From Niabella sp. (GTDB lineage: Bacteria > Bacteroidota > Bacteroidia > Chitinophagales > Chitinophagaceae): a stretch of 64,000 nt of DNA. The stretch lies in NCBI GenBank assembly GCA_027493055.1, contig JAPUDO010000102.1:62001-126000 (forward strand), in the 5' to 3' direction. Of the stretch, positions 35,956-44,169 are shown piece by piece (positions within the stretch are counted from its first letter, which is position 1; each line of letters opens with the position of its first letter). The notes below the pieces were generated by a model. The model saw only the letters and a list, made by a program, of their open reading frames with translations. It searched no databases and was not told the origin of the DNA. The position numbers were made by a program, and so were the translations under genes.

Positions 35956-37242
35956 ATGCATAGAACCACCCTTTTTGCCACAACACTCATTGTAGCCTTG
36001 CTAACCTCTTGCGTTGCCCATAAAGCTACCCAACAAACGCCCTCAAACGATTTTGTGAAAGGAAACTTTTCCCATGCAGCTACTATGCTAAACATGCAGC
36101 TAAAAGTAGCGAATGAAAAATTTGCTGCGAAAAACGGCGCTTTTCCACGCACAGCAAATAAAAACGGACAGCTGGTCACCACCTCTATGTATGACTGGAC
36201 ACCAGGATTTTTTCCCGGCAACCTTTGGTATGCGTACGAGTATTCTAAAGACGAGGCATTAAAAGCAGAAGCGGTTAAATGGACAGAAAAGCTGCTGCCA
36301 CTGCAGCATTTTACCGAGCATCACGACCTGGGTTTTATGATGTACTGCAGCTACGGCAATGCTTACCGGCTTGCCAATAAGCCGGAGTATAAAAATATTC
36401 TCATCAATTCGGCCAAAGCATTAAGCACCCGGTTCAATGCCACAGCCGGTTGTATAAAATCCTGGAACCGGTTTGTTTCCTGGCATGGAAATGCCACGTA
36501 TTCGTTTCCCGTGATCATAGATAATATGATGAACCTTGAAATGCTGTTTTTTGCTTCAAAGGTTTCGGGCGATGATACTTTTAGAAAAATTGCCATTAAA
36601 CATGCCGAAACCACCATGCAAAATCATTTCAGGCCCGATTACAGCTCTTATCACGTAGTTTGTTATGATAGCACAACCGGCAAAGTAGTGGCTCGTGAAA
36701 CAGCGCAGGGATATGCAGATAACTCTACCTGGAGCCGTGGGCAGGCATGGGCTGTTTATGGTTATACCATGGTGTACCGAGAAACCAAAGATCCCCGTTT
36801 CCTGGAGTTTGCATGCGGACTTGCCGATTACTTTATCAATAATAAAAATATGCCCGCAGACGGGATCCCTTACTGGGACTTCAATGCAAATGAGGCGGGA
36901 TATACACCAGGCGTAAAGTCAAATGCAAATAATATTAAAATAAAGTACAGAGATGCTTCTGCTGCGGCTATCACCACCTCTGCCCTGCTGGAACTAAGCA
37001 CTTATACGAAAGGAAAAGATGCAGAAAAATATAAAAACGCTGCCGTTAAAATGCTGCACTCTCTAAGCTCCGATGCATACAGGGCACAGCCCGGTACCAA
37101 CGCAGATTTTATTTTGAAGCACTCTGTGGGCAGCATCCCACATGATAATGAAATAGATGTTCCGCTGGTGTATGCCGATTATTATTTCCTGGAAGCATTA
37201 TTAAGATATGACAGGCTGATGAAAAAAGAGCCCTTGTTTTAA
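35956..37242 (+). CDS. GH88 unsaturated glucuronyl hydrolase, lipoprotein
   Basis: A 428-residue enzyme that hydrolyses the 4,5-unsaturated uronic acid left at the non-reducing end by polysaccharide lyases. The N-terminal signal ends LLTSC, a good lipobox. The family fold is recognisable: YDWTPGFFPGNLWYAYEY, HHDLGFMMYCSYGNAY (catalytic Asp by analogy with Bacillus UGL), PVIIDNMMNLEML (second Asp), GYADNSTWSRGQAWAVYGYT, RDASAAAITTSALLELS, and a C-terminal HSVGSIPHDNEIDVPLVYADYYF. Length is normal. Its presence confirms that the locus handles a lyase product, most probably made by the heparinase-like enzyme at 22.5 kb. Confidence 0.93.
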   Translation: MHRTTLFATTLIVALLTSCVAHKATQQTPSNDFVKGNFSHAATMLNMQLKVANEKFAAKNGAFPRTANKNGQLVTTSMYDWTPGFFPGNLWYAYEYSKDEALKAEAVKWTEKLLPLQHFTEHHDLGFMMYCSYGNAYRLANKPEYKNILINSAKALSTRFNATAGCIKSWNRFVSWHGNATYSFPVIIDNMMNLEMLFFASKVSGDDTFRKIAIKHAETTMQNHFRPDYSSYHVVCYDSTTGKVVARETAQGYADNSTWSRGQAWAVYGYTMVYRETKDPRFLEFACGLADYFINNKNMPADGIPYWDFNANEAGYTPGVKSNANNIKIKYRDASAAAITTSALLELSTYTKGKDAEKYKNAAVKMLHSLSSDAYRAQPGTNADFILKHSVGSIPHDNEIDVPLVYADYYFLEALLRYDRLMKKEPLF

Positions 37243-37342
37243 TAAGGATTAGAATTTTTGAATAACTTTTTTCCACAAGACGGGGTGGAGACCCTGGCAG
37301 AGGATAAATAGCTCTTTGAAAAAAGATCATTTTTTCGTTTAA

Positions 37343-37639
37343 ATTTACTTATGTCTTCAGAAACTATTTAAAATTGCTGAAATAGCCAGCTTAAAAAGGA
37401 AGGAATATATGTTATACGAAAAGAATCTTTTGGATAAATGGACAGAGTATTCTGTACTAAAAACTGCAAAAGAGAGAGCATTAGAGGAAGGAATGAAAGA
37501 AGGGATGAAAGAAGGAATGAAGACCGCGAAAGAGGAAGTGGTTAATAACTTAATAATTAAGCTTGGTTTTACCGATGAGCAGGTTGCAGATATAGCAGGT
37601 GTATCTATTGATTTTGTAAAAAAATCCGGACTTCTTTAA
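37343..37639 (+). pseudogene. 3' remnant of an Rpn/PD-(D/E)XK nuclease-family gene
   Basis: The frame reads KLFKIAEIASLKRKEYMLYEK before the first ATG (37409) and continues WTEYSVLKTAKERALEEG, three GMKE repeats, and a C-terminal helix pair (LIIKLGFTDEQVADIAGVSI). This matches the tail of Rpn/PDDEXK_2 transposase-like nucleases, which are ~280-320 residues long. The reading frame is closed by a TAA at 37340, and the nuclease core is absent, so this is a truncated relic inside the polysaccharide locus. A short protein from the ATG at 37409 could still be made (76 residues). The TTTTTTC/GAAAAAA repeat at 37317-37336 lies just upstream. Confidence 0.7.
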
Positions 37640-37681
37640 AAAAGAAAAGATAACATATATACTCTTTACAGAGATATTATC

Positions 37682-37722
37682 CCCGATAGTCTTAATTAAT
37701 TCAGAGATTATCGGGTTTTATT
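37682..37722 (+). terminator. intrinsic terminator after the Rpn remnant
   Basis: Stem CCCGATA (37682-37688) / TATCGGG (37709-37715) followed by TTTTATTTTATT. It is positioned to end transcription from the GH88 side before the next gene, whose ATG is at 37745. Confidence 0.65.
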
Positions 37723-37744
37723 TTATTAAAAAAAAATCAAAAGC

Positions 37745-39031
37745 ATGATAAAGAAAAATAGCATTCTTATGCTGCTGGCATTACTCTTATGGAATATGCC
37801 GGTTTCCTTTGCTCAAAGGAATAAAAAAGCGATAGCCGTAAAAGCCGTGCAGCCTTCGGGGCAGCAGGACCGCGCGTATTGGGTAAAAGCATTGCATAAA
37901 ATAGCATGGCCGGTGGTGGAAAATCTTGCCAACGGAACTCTTAAAAAGAATATGCCGCTTGAAAAAGGCTCCCAGTATAACCTGGCGCTTGAAAAAGTTA
38001 CTTACCTCGAAGCTGTGGGACGTTGCTTTGCCGGTATAGCGCCCTGGCTGGAACTGCCGGATGATGATACATACGAAGGAAAGCTGCGCAAGCAATACAA
38101 AGCGCTTGTAATTAAAGGGCTTACCAACGCGGTGGACCCACATAGCGCAGACCGGTTAAATTTCAGGGAAGTAGGACAGCCCATTGTAGATGCCGCTTAC
38201 CTGGCGCATGCCTTTATGCGGGCGCCCAAAGCTTTGTGGGAGCCATTGGATGAAACAACCAAACAACGGTTTATTACAGAATTTAAATCGCTGCGGGATA
38301 GAACCGGGGCCTATAATAACTGGTTGCTGTTTGCTGCCATGTGCGAAGGCCTTATCCGTTTGCAGGGAGAAGAATTTGATCCTGTAAGAATAGATTATGC
38401 GCTGAATAAAATGCGCGAATGGTATGTGGGCGATAGCTGGTACAAAGATGGTGATCTGTTCAGCATGGATTATTACAACTCTTATGTAATACACCCTATG
38501 CTGGTAGATTTGCTGGCCTCGCTCAAAATAAAACCTAAAACCAAATACAGTCAGAAAGGATATAGTGTAAACGAGGCTTATGACCTGGCAGTGAAAAGGA
38601 TGGTGCGTTATGCAGAATATTTGGAGCGTATTATTGCTCCGGATGGAACCTACCCAGCCTATGGCCGTTCTGTTACCTATCGTACGGCTGCATTTCAGGC
38701 GTTAGCTCAAACCGCATTGATGCATCAACTGCCGCTGTGGGTAGCGCCAGCACAGGTTCGTTGCGCCTTAACCAAAGTATTTTACAATATGTATGAGGGC
38801 AATCAAAACTTTGATGCTAATGGCTGGCTGGTGCTGGGTTTTAACGGACACCAGCCTGCAATGGCGGATGTGTACACCTCTACCGGAAGCCTGTATATGG
38901 CTACGCTTGGCTTTTTACCATTGGGCCTGTCTGCTGATGATAAATTTTGGACAGACCCTCCGGCTGACTGGACCAGCAAAAAAGCATGGAGCGGGCAGCC
39001 TGTTAAGAAAGACTATAAGGTGGAGTATTAG
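37745..39031 (+). CDS. DUF2264 protein (possible GH154 beta-glucuronidase), exported
   Basis: A 428-residue exported protein: signal peptide MIKKNSILMLLALLLWNMPVS, then a single alpha-helical toroid-like domain. Typical DUF2264 segments are LEKVTYLEAVGRCFAGIAPW, GAYNNWLLFAAMCEGL, KDGDLFSMDYYNSYVIHPML and APDGTYPAYGRSVTYR. I believe the CAZy family GH154, described for glucuronic-acid release from arabinogalactan, contains DUF2264 proteins, but this link is from memory. In this locus a glucuronidase acting after lyase and GH88 would make sense. It lies after a terminator, so it may have its own promoter. Confidence 0.8.
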   Translation: MIKKNSILMLLALLLWNMPVSFAQRNKKAIAVKAVQPSGQQDRAYWVKALHKIAWPVVENLANGTLKKNMPLEKGSQYNLALEKVTYLEAVGRCFAGIAPWLELPDDDTYEGKLRKQYKALVIKGLTNAVDPHSADRLNFREVGQPIVDAAYLAHAFMRAPKALWEPLDETTKQRFITEFKSLRDRTGAYNNWLLFAAMCEGLIRLQGEEFDPVRIDYALNKMREWYVGDSWYKDGDLFSMDYYNSYVIHPMLVDLLASLKIKPKTKYSQKGYSVNEAYDLAVKRMVRYAEYLERIIAPDGTYPAYGRSVTYRTAAFQALAQTALMHQLPLWVAPAQVRCALTKVFYNMYEGNQNFDANGWLVLGFNGHQPAMADVYTSTGSLYMATLGFLPLGLSADDKFWTDPPADWTSKKAWSGQPVKKDYKVEY

Positions 39032-39188
39032 TCTAAAAAACCTCGCCTTTGGGGAAGAAAGAGCCAGTTTAATATAGAAATTTCTCCAATTTGGAGGGAT
39101 TGGGTTAAGGGGTAGCTTACATGTACATGTTGGTAAATGAGTAATCTCTATACATTTGCGTGTATGCCGCTCCCCTGCTTCATCCATT
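39032..39188. repeat. gap with repeat-like palindromes
   Basis: The gap between the convergent DUF2264 and RCC1 genes contains CTCCAATTTGGAG (39084-39096), within a CTCC...GGAGGGATT...TTAAGGGG context that resembles dispersed intergenic repeats of Bacteroidota, and the 12-bp palindrome ACATGTACATGT (39119-39130). No T-tract terminator was seen. Confidence 0.3.
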
Positions 39189-41363
39189 CTATTTTCGCTC
39201 GGCCGCTATTACTTTGCTATACATTTTTGTACCGTCCTTATCTACCTGCGCTATGCGGATGTACAACTGCTGATCGTTGTAGAAGCTGATGTCATCCTGC
39301 TGCTTGTGGCAGGCAAAGAAATGAACAGAGCAAACAACAACTCCCAATAACAGCAGCTTTTTGTGCTTTCTGCCTAAGGGCAGCAACATGCCCAAAAGCC
39401 CTAAGCCGGCCAGTGATAAAGCAGTTACCGCTCCGGTGTTTATTTCGAACCGGTAATGGATCGGTTCATCGCTGTCGCCGTTTTTTGCATGAGTTTGTAC
39501 CCTTCCTATTTCGGTAAAATGCTTACCATCGGCAGAAATCTCAATAAGAAAGTGATCGTTACTCTTTTCGTTCAGCGTTTGCCAGTTTACACTAAGTAAA
39601 TTGTTTTTTATGGATGCGCTGATAGCGCCAAAATTCACGGGCAGGCTTGCGCTGCCGGTTTTTACAAAAAAACCGCTGAACCCGTCAACATCAAAACTTA
39701 TCTCCCACATACTGGTGGCGCTGTTCCATATAATGTCATTGTCATCGGGATTGATGGTTACTACAGGACCGGGATAAGTATGTGGCAGGCCACTGCCATC
39801 GCTGCTGGTACCGCCACGTTTTTCAATCAATATATTGGCCCTGTTTTCATTATCAGTATCCCACCGGGGCATATACACCCGGTCACCGGCTTCAGCTATT
39901 ATATTAAAACTCCTGAAATCCTCCTGGGTAAAATACAGCGTTATACGGCCTGTAGCTTCCGATGCGTTATTGTCTGGTGTTATTTCATAATGACGCCTTA
40001 TATATCGTTGCGGTTGGGTGTTCTCTATCCATACTTTGATGGCAGTATTGCCAGATAACGGATGGGTGCCATTGCTTTCTATTGCTGCCAGGAGCGAGCA
40101 ATCATCTATAACAGTGATTGACTGCAATGGCGTTATTGCCCTGGTGCTGCTTACATTCGCTCCTGCTATTCCCAGCATATTATTGCTGCCTACCTGGCCA
40201 AACTGGTGCAGAAACATAGCCCAACTCTCGGTGATTCCGCCATTTCCCAATTGTCCCTCTCTGTTCCATCCGGTACCCCATAGCAACGAGCTGGTTTTAA
40301 CTGCCAGGCTGTACCAGTCACCTGCTTCCACCAAATCCCAGTCTGTTGAGGTGTTTACCACAACAGGTGTAAGCGCTTCTCCTGATGTTGCGTATCCTCT
40401 GCCTAATTGCCCCTGCCTGTGGTTGCCCCATGCCCAAAGGGTGCCATCGGCTTTTATGGCAAGCACATGATCATCGCCGGCGCTTACTGCTTTCCAGCTC
40501 TCTGTTCCTATCTGTGCGGGTGTTTCTCTATACTCTTCTTCGGTATCGGGAATGCCATCGCCCAGTTTTCCATATTCAGCGCTTCCCCAGGTATATAATT
40601 TGCTATCAGTTGTCAGCGCCACAGAGAATTCATCGCCACTGCTTACTGTTTGCCAGTTGGCAGCTGCGCCCACCTGCGTAGGAACCAGTTTGGGATCCGT
40701 GCCGCCAACGCCCAATTGCCCTGCATAATTCGGGCCCCATGCCCAAAGGGTACCATTGGTTTTTACACCCAGGCAATGCGTACCGGCGCTCACCATTTTC
40801 CAGGTATCAGTACCCACCCGTTGGGGAGTAGGTTTTGGATCAATAGTACCATCACCCAAACCGGCCAGCCCATTATATCCCCATGCCCACAAACTGCCGT
40901 CCGTTTTAATGGCTAAAGTATAATCGCTGCCTGCGCTAATTATGCTCCAGTCAGACGCATTGCCCACCTGTTTGGGAGTTAAAACCTCCCCTCCTGTGCC
41001 ATCTACCTGGCCCAGGTTATTAAAGCCCCATGCCCAAAGGGTGCCGTCCGATTTAATAGCCACCGTATGCCTAAAACCTGCGCTTACGGCTTTCCAGGTT
41101 GTTCCGGGAAGGACACGCACAGGAGAAAAGCGGTTTATTTTAGTGCCGTCTCCCAATTCCCCGTGGTTATTTTGTCCCCATGCCCACAAACTGCCATCCA
41201 GCCTGATACCAAATGAGCTGCCCTCGCCGGCGTTTACAGTACGAAATAAGCTGCATTGGCTGAGTGCATAAAAATGGGTCAATAATAAAAGCCCGGTGAT
41301 CACTACGGGTAAGAGGGTTGTCCGGATGTTGTCTTTACTGGTACATAGAATTTCTTTAGCCAT
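39189..41363 (-). CDS. RCC1-repeat propeller protein with FN3-like domain split by two membrane segments
   Basis: A 724-residue exported protein from the ATG at 41363; an in-frame ATG at 41408 adds 15 residues. A signal segment (LLPVVITGLLLLTHFYALSQ) is followed by seven RCC1 repeats with the pattern DGTLWAWGxNxxGQLG, enough for one seven-bladed propeller. After a linker comes an FN3-like domain as found at the end of many secreted Bacteroidota proteins (LLSVNWQTLNEKSNDHFLIE). Its expected last strands (IRIAQVDKDGTKMYSKV) occur only after an inserted ~55 residues containing two hydrophobic helices and HFFACHKQ, which looks like an internal lipobox. The function is unknown. Confidence 0.75.
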   Translation of the reverse strand: MAKEILCTSKDNIRTTLLPVVITGLLLLTHFYALSQCSLFRTVNAGEGSSFGIRLDGSLWAWGQNNHGELGDGTKINRFSPVRVLPGTTWKAVSAGFRHTVAIKSDGTLWAWGFNNLGQVDGTGGEVLTPKQVGNASDWSIISAGSDYTLAIKTDGSLWAWGYNGLAGLGDGTIDPKPTPQRVGTDTWKMVSAGTHCLGVKTNGTLWAWGPNYAGQLGVGGTDPKLVPTQVGAAANWQTVSSGDEFSVALTTDSKLYTWGSAEYGKLGDGIPDTEEEYRETPAQIGTESWKAVSAGDDHVLAIKADGTLWAWGNHRQGQLGRGYATSGEALTPVVVNTSTDWDLVEAGDWYSLAVKTSSLLWGTGWNREGQLGNGGITESWAMFLHQFGQVGSNNMLGIAGANVSSTRAITPLQSITVIDDCSLLAAIESNGTHPLSGNTAIKVWIENTQPQRYIRRHYEITPDNNASEATGRITLYFTQEDFRSFNIIAEAGDRVYMPRWDTDNENRANILIEKRGGTSSDGSGLPHTYPGPVVTINPDDNDIIWNSATSMWEISFDVDGFSGFFVKTGSASLPVNFGAISASIKNNLLSVNWQTLNEKSNDHFLIEISADGKHFTEIGRVQTHAKNGDSDEPIHYRFEINTGAVTALSLAGLGLLGMLLPLGRKHKKLLLLGVVVCSVHFFACHKQQDDISFYNDQQLYIRIAQVDKDGTKMYSKVIAAERK

Positions 41364-41603
41364 GGCTTTGCATTTACCATAGTATCGGGTTGCAGGCAGT
41401 GATGTCATCAGCAGGAAGGTATTTTTTAAGAAGATCTCTTAAAAAAAAGTCTTTCTTCTGAAAAATCTGTTAGATTTTTAACGTCGCTGGTAATATTTAC
41501 AGTTGTTAAGAGGTGTGTTGATATTCGGATACTGAGTGGCTGCAACTGATTGTTCAGGGCGATGAACGTGCATTTAGCAAATTTTTCTCCGTCTATAGAG
41601 ATC

Positions 41604-43250
41604 TTATAAAGTCTCTTCCACCTTTTCCCTTGCCGTATCTTTGCTCCAGCTGCCCACAGGATAGGTGCCCCACTGGTTTTCATCAGCAAAAGCATAATCT
41701 GCTTTATATTTTTCGGGCATTTCGCCGCTTAAAAAACAGCCATATTTTACGGAAGGGAAAATTTCTTCAAAAGCATACATGGAGGAAAGAGATACGCGCC
41801 TGTAAACATGCGAGCGTGTAATACCCTGCATGCCATCCAGGCCGGCAGCACCCATCAGCTCCACAAAAGTTTTTACGGTATTTTTATGAAAGTTGGCAAC
41901 CCGGTGTTTTTTATCGGCTACAACCAATCCTTTGGTGTATTTAGGATTTTGCGTAGCCACACCGGTAGGACATCGGTTGGTATTGCATATTAAAGCCTGT
42001 ATACAGCCCACTGCCAGCATCATGGCCCGGGCACAGTTGCAGGCATCAGCTCCAAGTGCTGCCGCACGGGCAATGTGAAATCCCGTGGTTATTTTTCCCG
42101 ATGCAATAATCTTAATATGATGGCGAATATTCAACCCCTTCAATACATCATCTAAAAAAGTCAGCCCGTCCAGCAATGGGGCACCTACATAATTGGAAAA
42201 CTCCTGCGGCGCAGCCCCGGTACCTCCTTCTCCGCCATCTACTGTAATAAAATCAGGATAGGTGTCCTGTGCTACCATTGCTTTACAAATAGCTATGAAT
42301 TCACTTTTATGACCAATACATAATTTAAAGCCAATAGGCTTCCCTCCAGATAAATCTCTTAATTGCTTAATGAACTGAACCAGCCCTTTGGGCGAGTTAA
42401 AAGCCGTGTGATAAGGGGGCGATTCTACTGTTATTCCCGGGGCAATATGCCTGATCTTTGCAATTTCGGGCGTGTTTTTGGCTGCAGGCAAAATACCACC
42501 ATGCCCGGGCTTTGCTCCCTGGGAGATTTTTATTTCAATCATTTTTACATTCGGAATCCGGGCTTTTTCGGCAAACAACGCCGGGGAAAAGTTTCCCTGC
42601 TCATCCCTGCAGCCAAAATATCCTGTGCCAATCTGCCAGATCAGATCACCGCCTTGTTTTAAATGGAAGTCGCAAAGGCCCCCTTCCCCGGTATTGTGCG
42701 CAAAATTTCCAATCTTGGCGCCCCCGTTCATTGCTTCCACTGCATTAGAACTGAGGGAGCCATAGCTCATAGCAGAAATGTTTAAAATACTGCCGTTATA
42801 AGGTTGTTTACAATCTTTATTACCAAAAATTACTCTTGGATCATGATTGAGGGCGTTAAAGTTTTTAGGTGCAATGGAGTGGCATATCCATTCATAGCCT
42901 GGCGCATATACATCTAACTGTGTACCAAAGGGCATGGTGTCGTTATCCTGTTTGGCACGCTGATACACGGTTGAGCGGTCTATCCTGTTCAAAGGCCTTC
43001 CGTCAATATCAGATTCGATGAAATACTGGTAAATCTTGGGACGGAGCTCTTCCATAACATAACGCAGCCTGCCAAACAAAGGATAAATGCGCCGTACCGT
43101 ATGTTTGGTTTGCAGCATGTCATAATATCCCATTAAAGAGCAAAAAAATACGCCTGCAAAAAGCACATACCAGTTTTTACTGATATAAACGCCCAGGAAA
43201 AAAGTAATTACAAGCAATAAAACGGAAACAACAAGAAAGGTGCGTCTCAT
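41604..43250 (-). CDS. FMN-binding glutamate synthase-like protein
   Basis: A 548-residue protein with the FMN/Fe-S barrel domain of glutamate synthase large subunits but without the N-terminal glutaminase domain. Two hydrophobic helices (~residues 5-45) anchor it to the membrane. Core motifs: SAMSYGSLSSNAVEAMNGGA, GEGGLCDFHLKQGGDLIWQIG, KISQGAKPGHGG, TVDGGEGGTGAAPQEF and ALGADACNCARAMM; the cysteines in CIQALICNTNRCPTG are placed for a 3Fe-4S cluster. I chose the ATG at 43250; a TTG at 43259 is also in frame. Similar stand-alone proteins are often annotated GltB2-like and their electron donor is unknown. A gltD-type partner is not nearby. Confidence 0.88.
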   Translation of the reverse strand: MRRTFLVVSVLLLVITFFLGVYISKNWYVLFAGVFFCSLMGYYDMLQTKHTVRRIYPLFGRLRYVMEELRPKIYQYFIESDIDGRPLNRIDRSTVYQRAKQDNDTMPFGTQLDVYAPGYEWICHSIAPKNFNALNHDPRVIFGNKDCKQPYNGSILNISAMSYGSLSSNAVEAMNGGAKIGNFAHNTGEGGLCDFHLKQGGDLIWQIGTGYFGCRDEQGNFSPALFAEKARIPNVKMIEIKISQGAKPGHGGILPAAKNTPEIAKIRHIAPGITVESPPYHTAFNSPKGLVQFIKQLRDLSGGKPIGFKLCIGHKSEFIAICKAMVAQDTYPDFITVDGGEGGTGAAPQEFSNYVGAPLLDGLTFLDDVLKGLNIRHHIKIIASGKITTGFHIARAAALGADACNCARAMMLAVGCIQALICNTNRCPTGVATQNPKYTKGLVVADKKHRVANFHKNTVKTFVELMGAAGLDGMQGITRSHVYRRVSLSSMYAFEEIFPSVKYGCFLSGEMPEKYKADYAFADENQWGTYPVGSWSKDTAREKVEETL

Positions 43251-43337
43251 GGCAAACAAGTTTATTTAGCGAATGTAGAGATTAAAAGCCGTTTAATTCA
43301 ACACGGTTTTTAAAAATTGCCTGCCATTTACTATTGC

Positions 43338-43811
43338 TTACTTCAAATACCGTCTCAGCTTCCAGGCATTCGTTTCATGCTTGCGCATCAATCCGGTGAG
43401 CATATCAGCCGTGCCGGAATCCTCGTACTTTTCTTCGCAATCATCAATTCCGTTACGCAAAGATTTGATACATGCTTCATGATCCTTAACCAGGTTACTG
43501 ATCATGGTTAATTGGTTGGGTACAGTGCTGTCTTCTTTAAGAGAAGCAGATTTAATAAATGCGGCCATGGTACCGGGTACCGGTTCTCCCAGCTTGCTTA
43601 TCCGTTCGGCTACTTCATCAATGCCCCTGGCCAGTTCTTCATACTGGGCCTCAAACAGCGTGTGCAGTTCCATAAAGCTGGGGCCAGACACGTTCCAGTG
43701 GTAGTTTCTTGTTTTGATGTAAAGCACATGCTGGTTTGCAAGCACATCAGATAAAAGCTTTGCAACAGCTTTCAGGTTTTTGGCATCAATGCCAATGTTA
43801 ACTTTTGCCAT
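43338..43811 (-). CDS. dps: Dps family DNA-binding / iron-storage protein
   Basis: A 157-residue Dps-type ferritin-like protein. These form dodecamers, oxidise Fe(II) with peroxide and store iron, protecting DNA. The ferroxidase segment is clear: YIKTRNYHWNVSGPSFMELH (His ~37) and LFEAQYEELARGIDEVAERI (Asp/Glu pair), and the four-helix pattern continues to the C-terminus. Length is normal. No obvious OxyR- or Fur-type operator was seen in the upstream 358-base gap. Confidence 0.92.
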   Translation of the reverse strand: MAKVNIGIDAKNLKAVAKLLSDVLANQHVLYIKTRNYHWNVSGPSFMELHTLFEAQYEELARGIDEVAERISKLGEPVPGTMAAFIKSASLKEDSTVPNQLTMISNLVKDHEACIKSLRNGIDDCEEKYEDSGTADMLTGLMRKHETNAWKLRRYLK

Positions 43812-44169
43812 AAGTACAATTTTTAATACTATCAGGCAAAATCTTTACCAAATTTTGTTAATGGGGAATGCTTAATTTCTGAGGGCTATTGCTTTCCCTC
43901 CGGTCTTACTTTTAGCATTGCGTGTTAGCCGTGGACCCGGAGGCTTTGGAGCGAAACTATTTCAAGAAACTGTTTTTTATCCTACACCTTATGCCGGGCC
44001 CCACTCACTCACCTATCCGTGCCGGGAGACTCGGCGAGGAAGGAGAATTCTTAAATAAAAAAACGCCTCGGAAAAGGCACTTTATTCTATAAACCAATTA
44101 ATCCATCTTCTCTGGCCGCATTTGCCAACTTATTTTTTATTGTATGTTAGTGTTGGCGAATGCTCCCCC
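43812..44169. other. 358-base dps-lysS gap with GC-rich inverted repeats; no gene recognised
   Basis: Both flanking genes point left; the gap is upstream of dps and downstream of lysS. It holds CCTCCGG (43897-43903) / CCGGAGG (43937-43943), a perfect 7-bp pair around a 33-base spacer, and GCCG/CGGC at 44021-44035, with GCCGGG occurring twice. At 44052-44080 an A-tract next to GCCT/AGGC could be a weak lysS terminator on the minus strand. It might encode a structured RNA; no known family was recognised. Confidence 0.3.

Noticed and set aside
37490-37535. tandem GAAGGAATGAAA-type repeats
   Set aside because: They are the repeated GMKE codons typical of Rpn-family C-termini, not a noncoding repeat or CRISPR.
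41426-41695. 89-codon minus-strand frame between the RCC1 and glutamate-synthase-like genes
   Set aside because: It overlaps the 3' end of the FMN-protein gene in another frame and shows no domain or signal.
44052-44085. lysS terminator with A/T tract
   Set aside because: The GC stem is only 4 bp (GCCT/AGGC), so it is noted within the gap entry but not called as a terminator.
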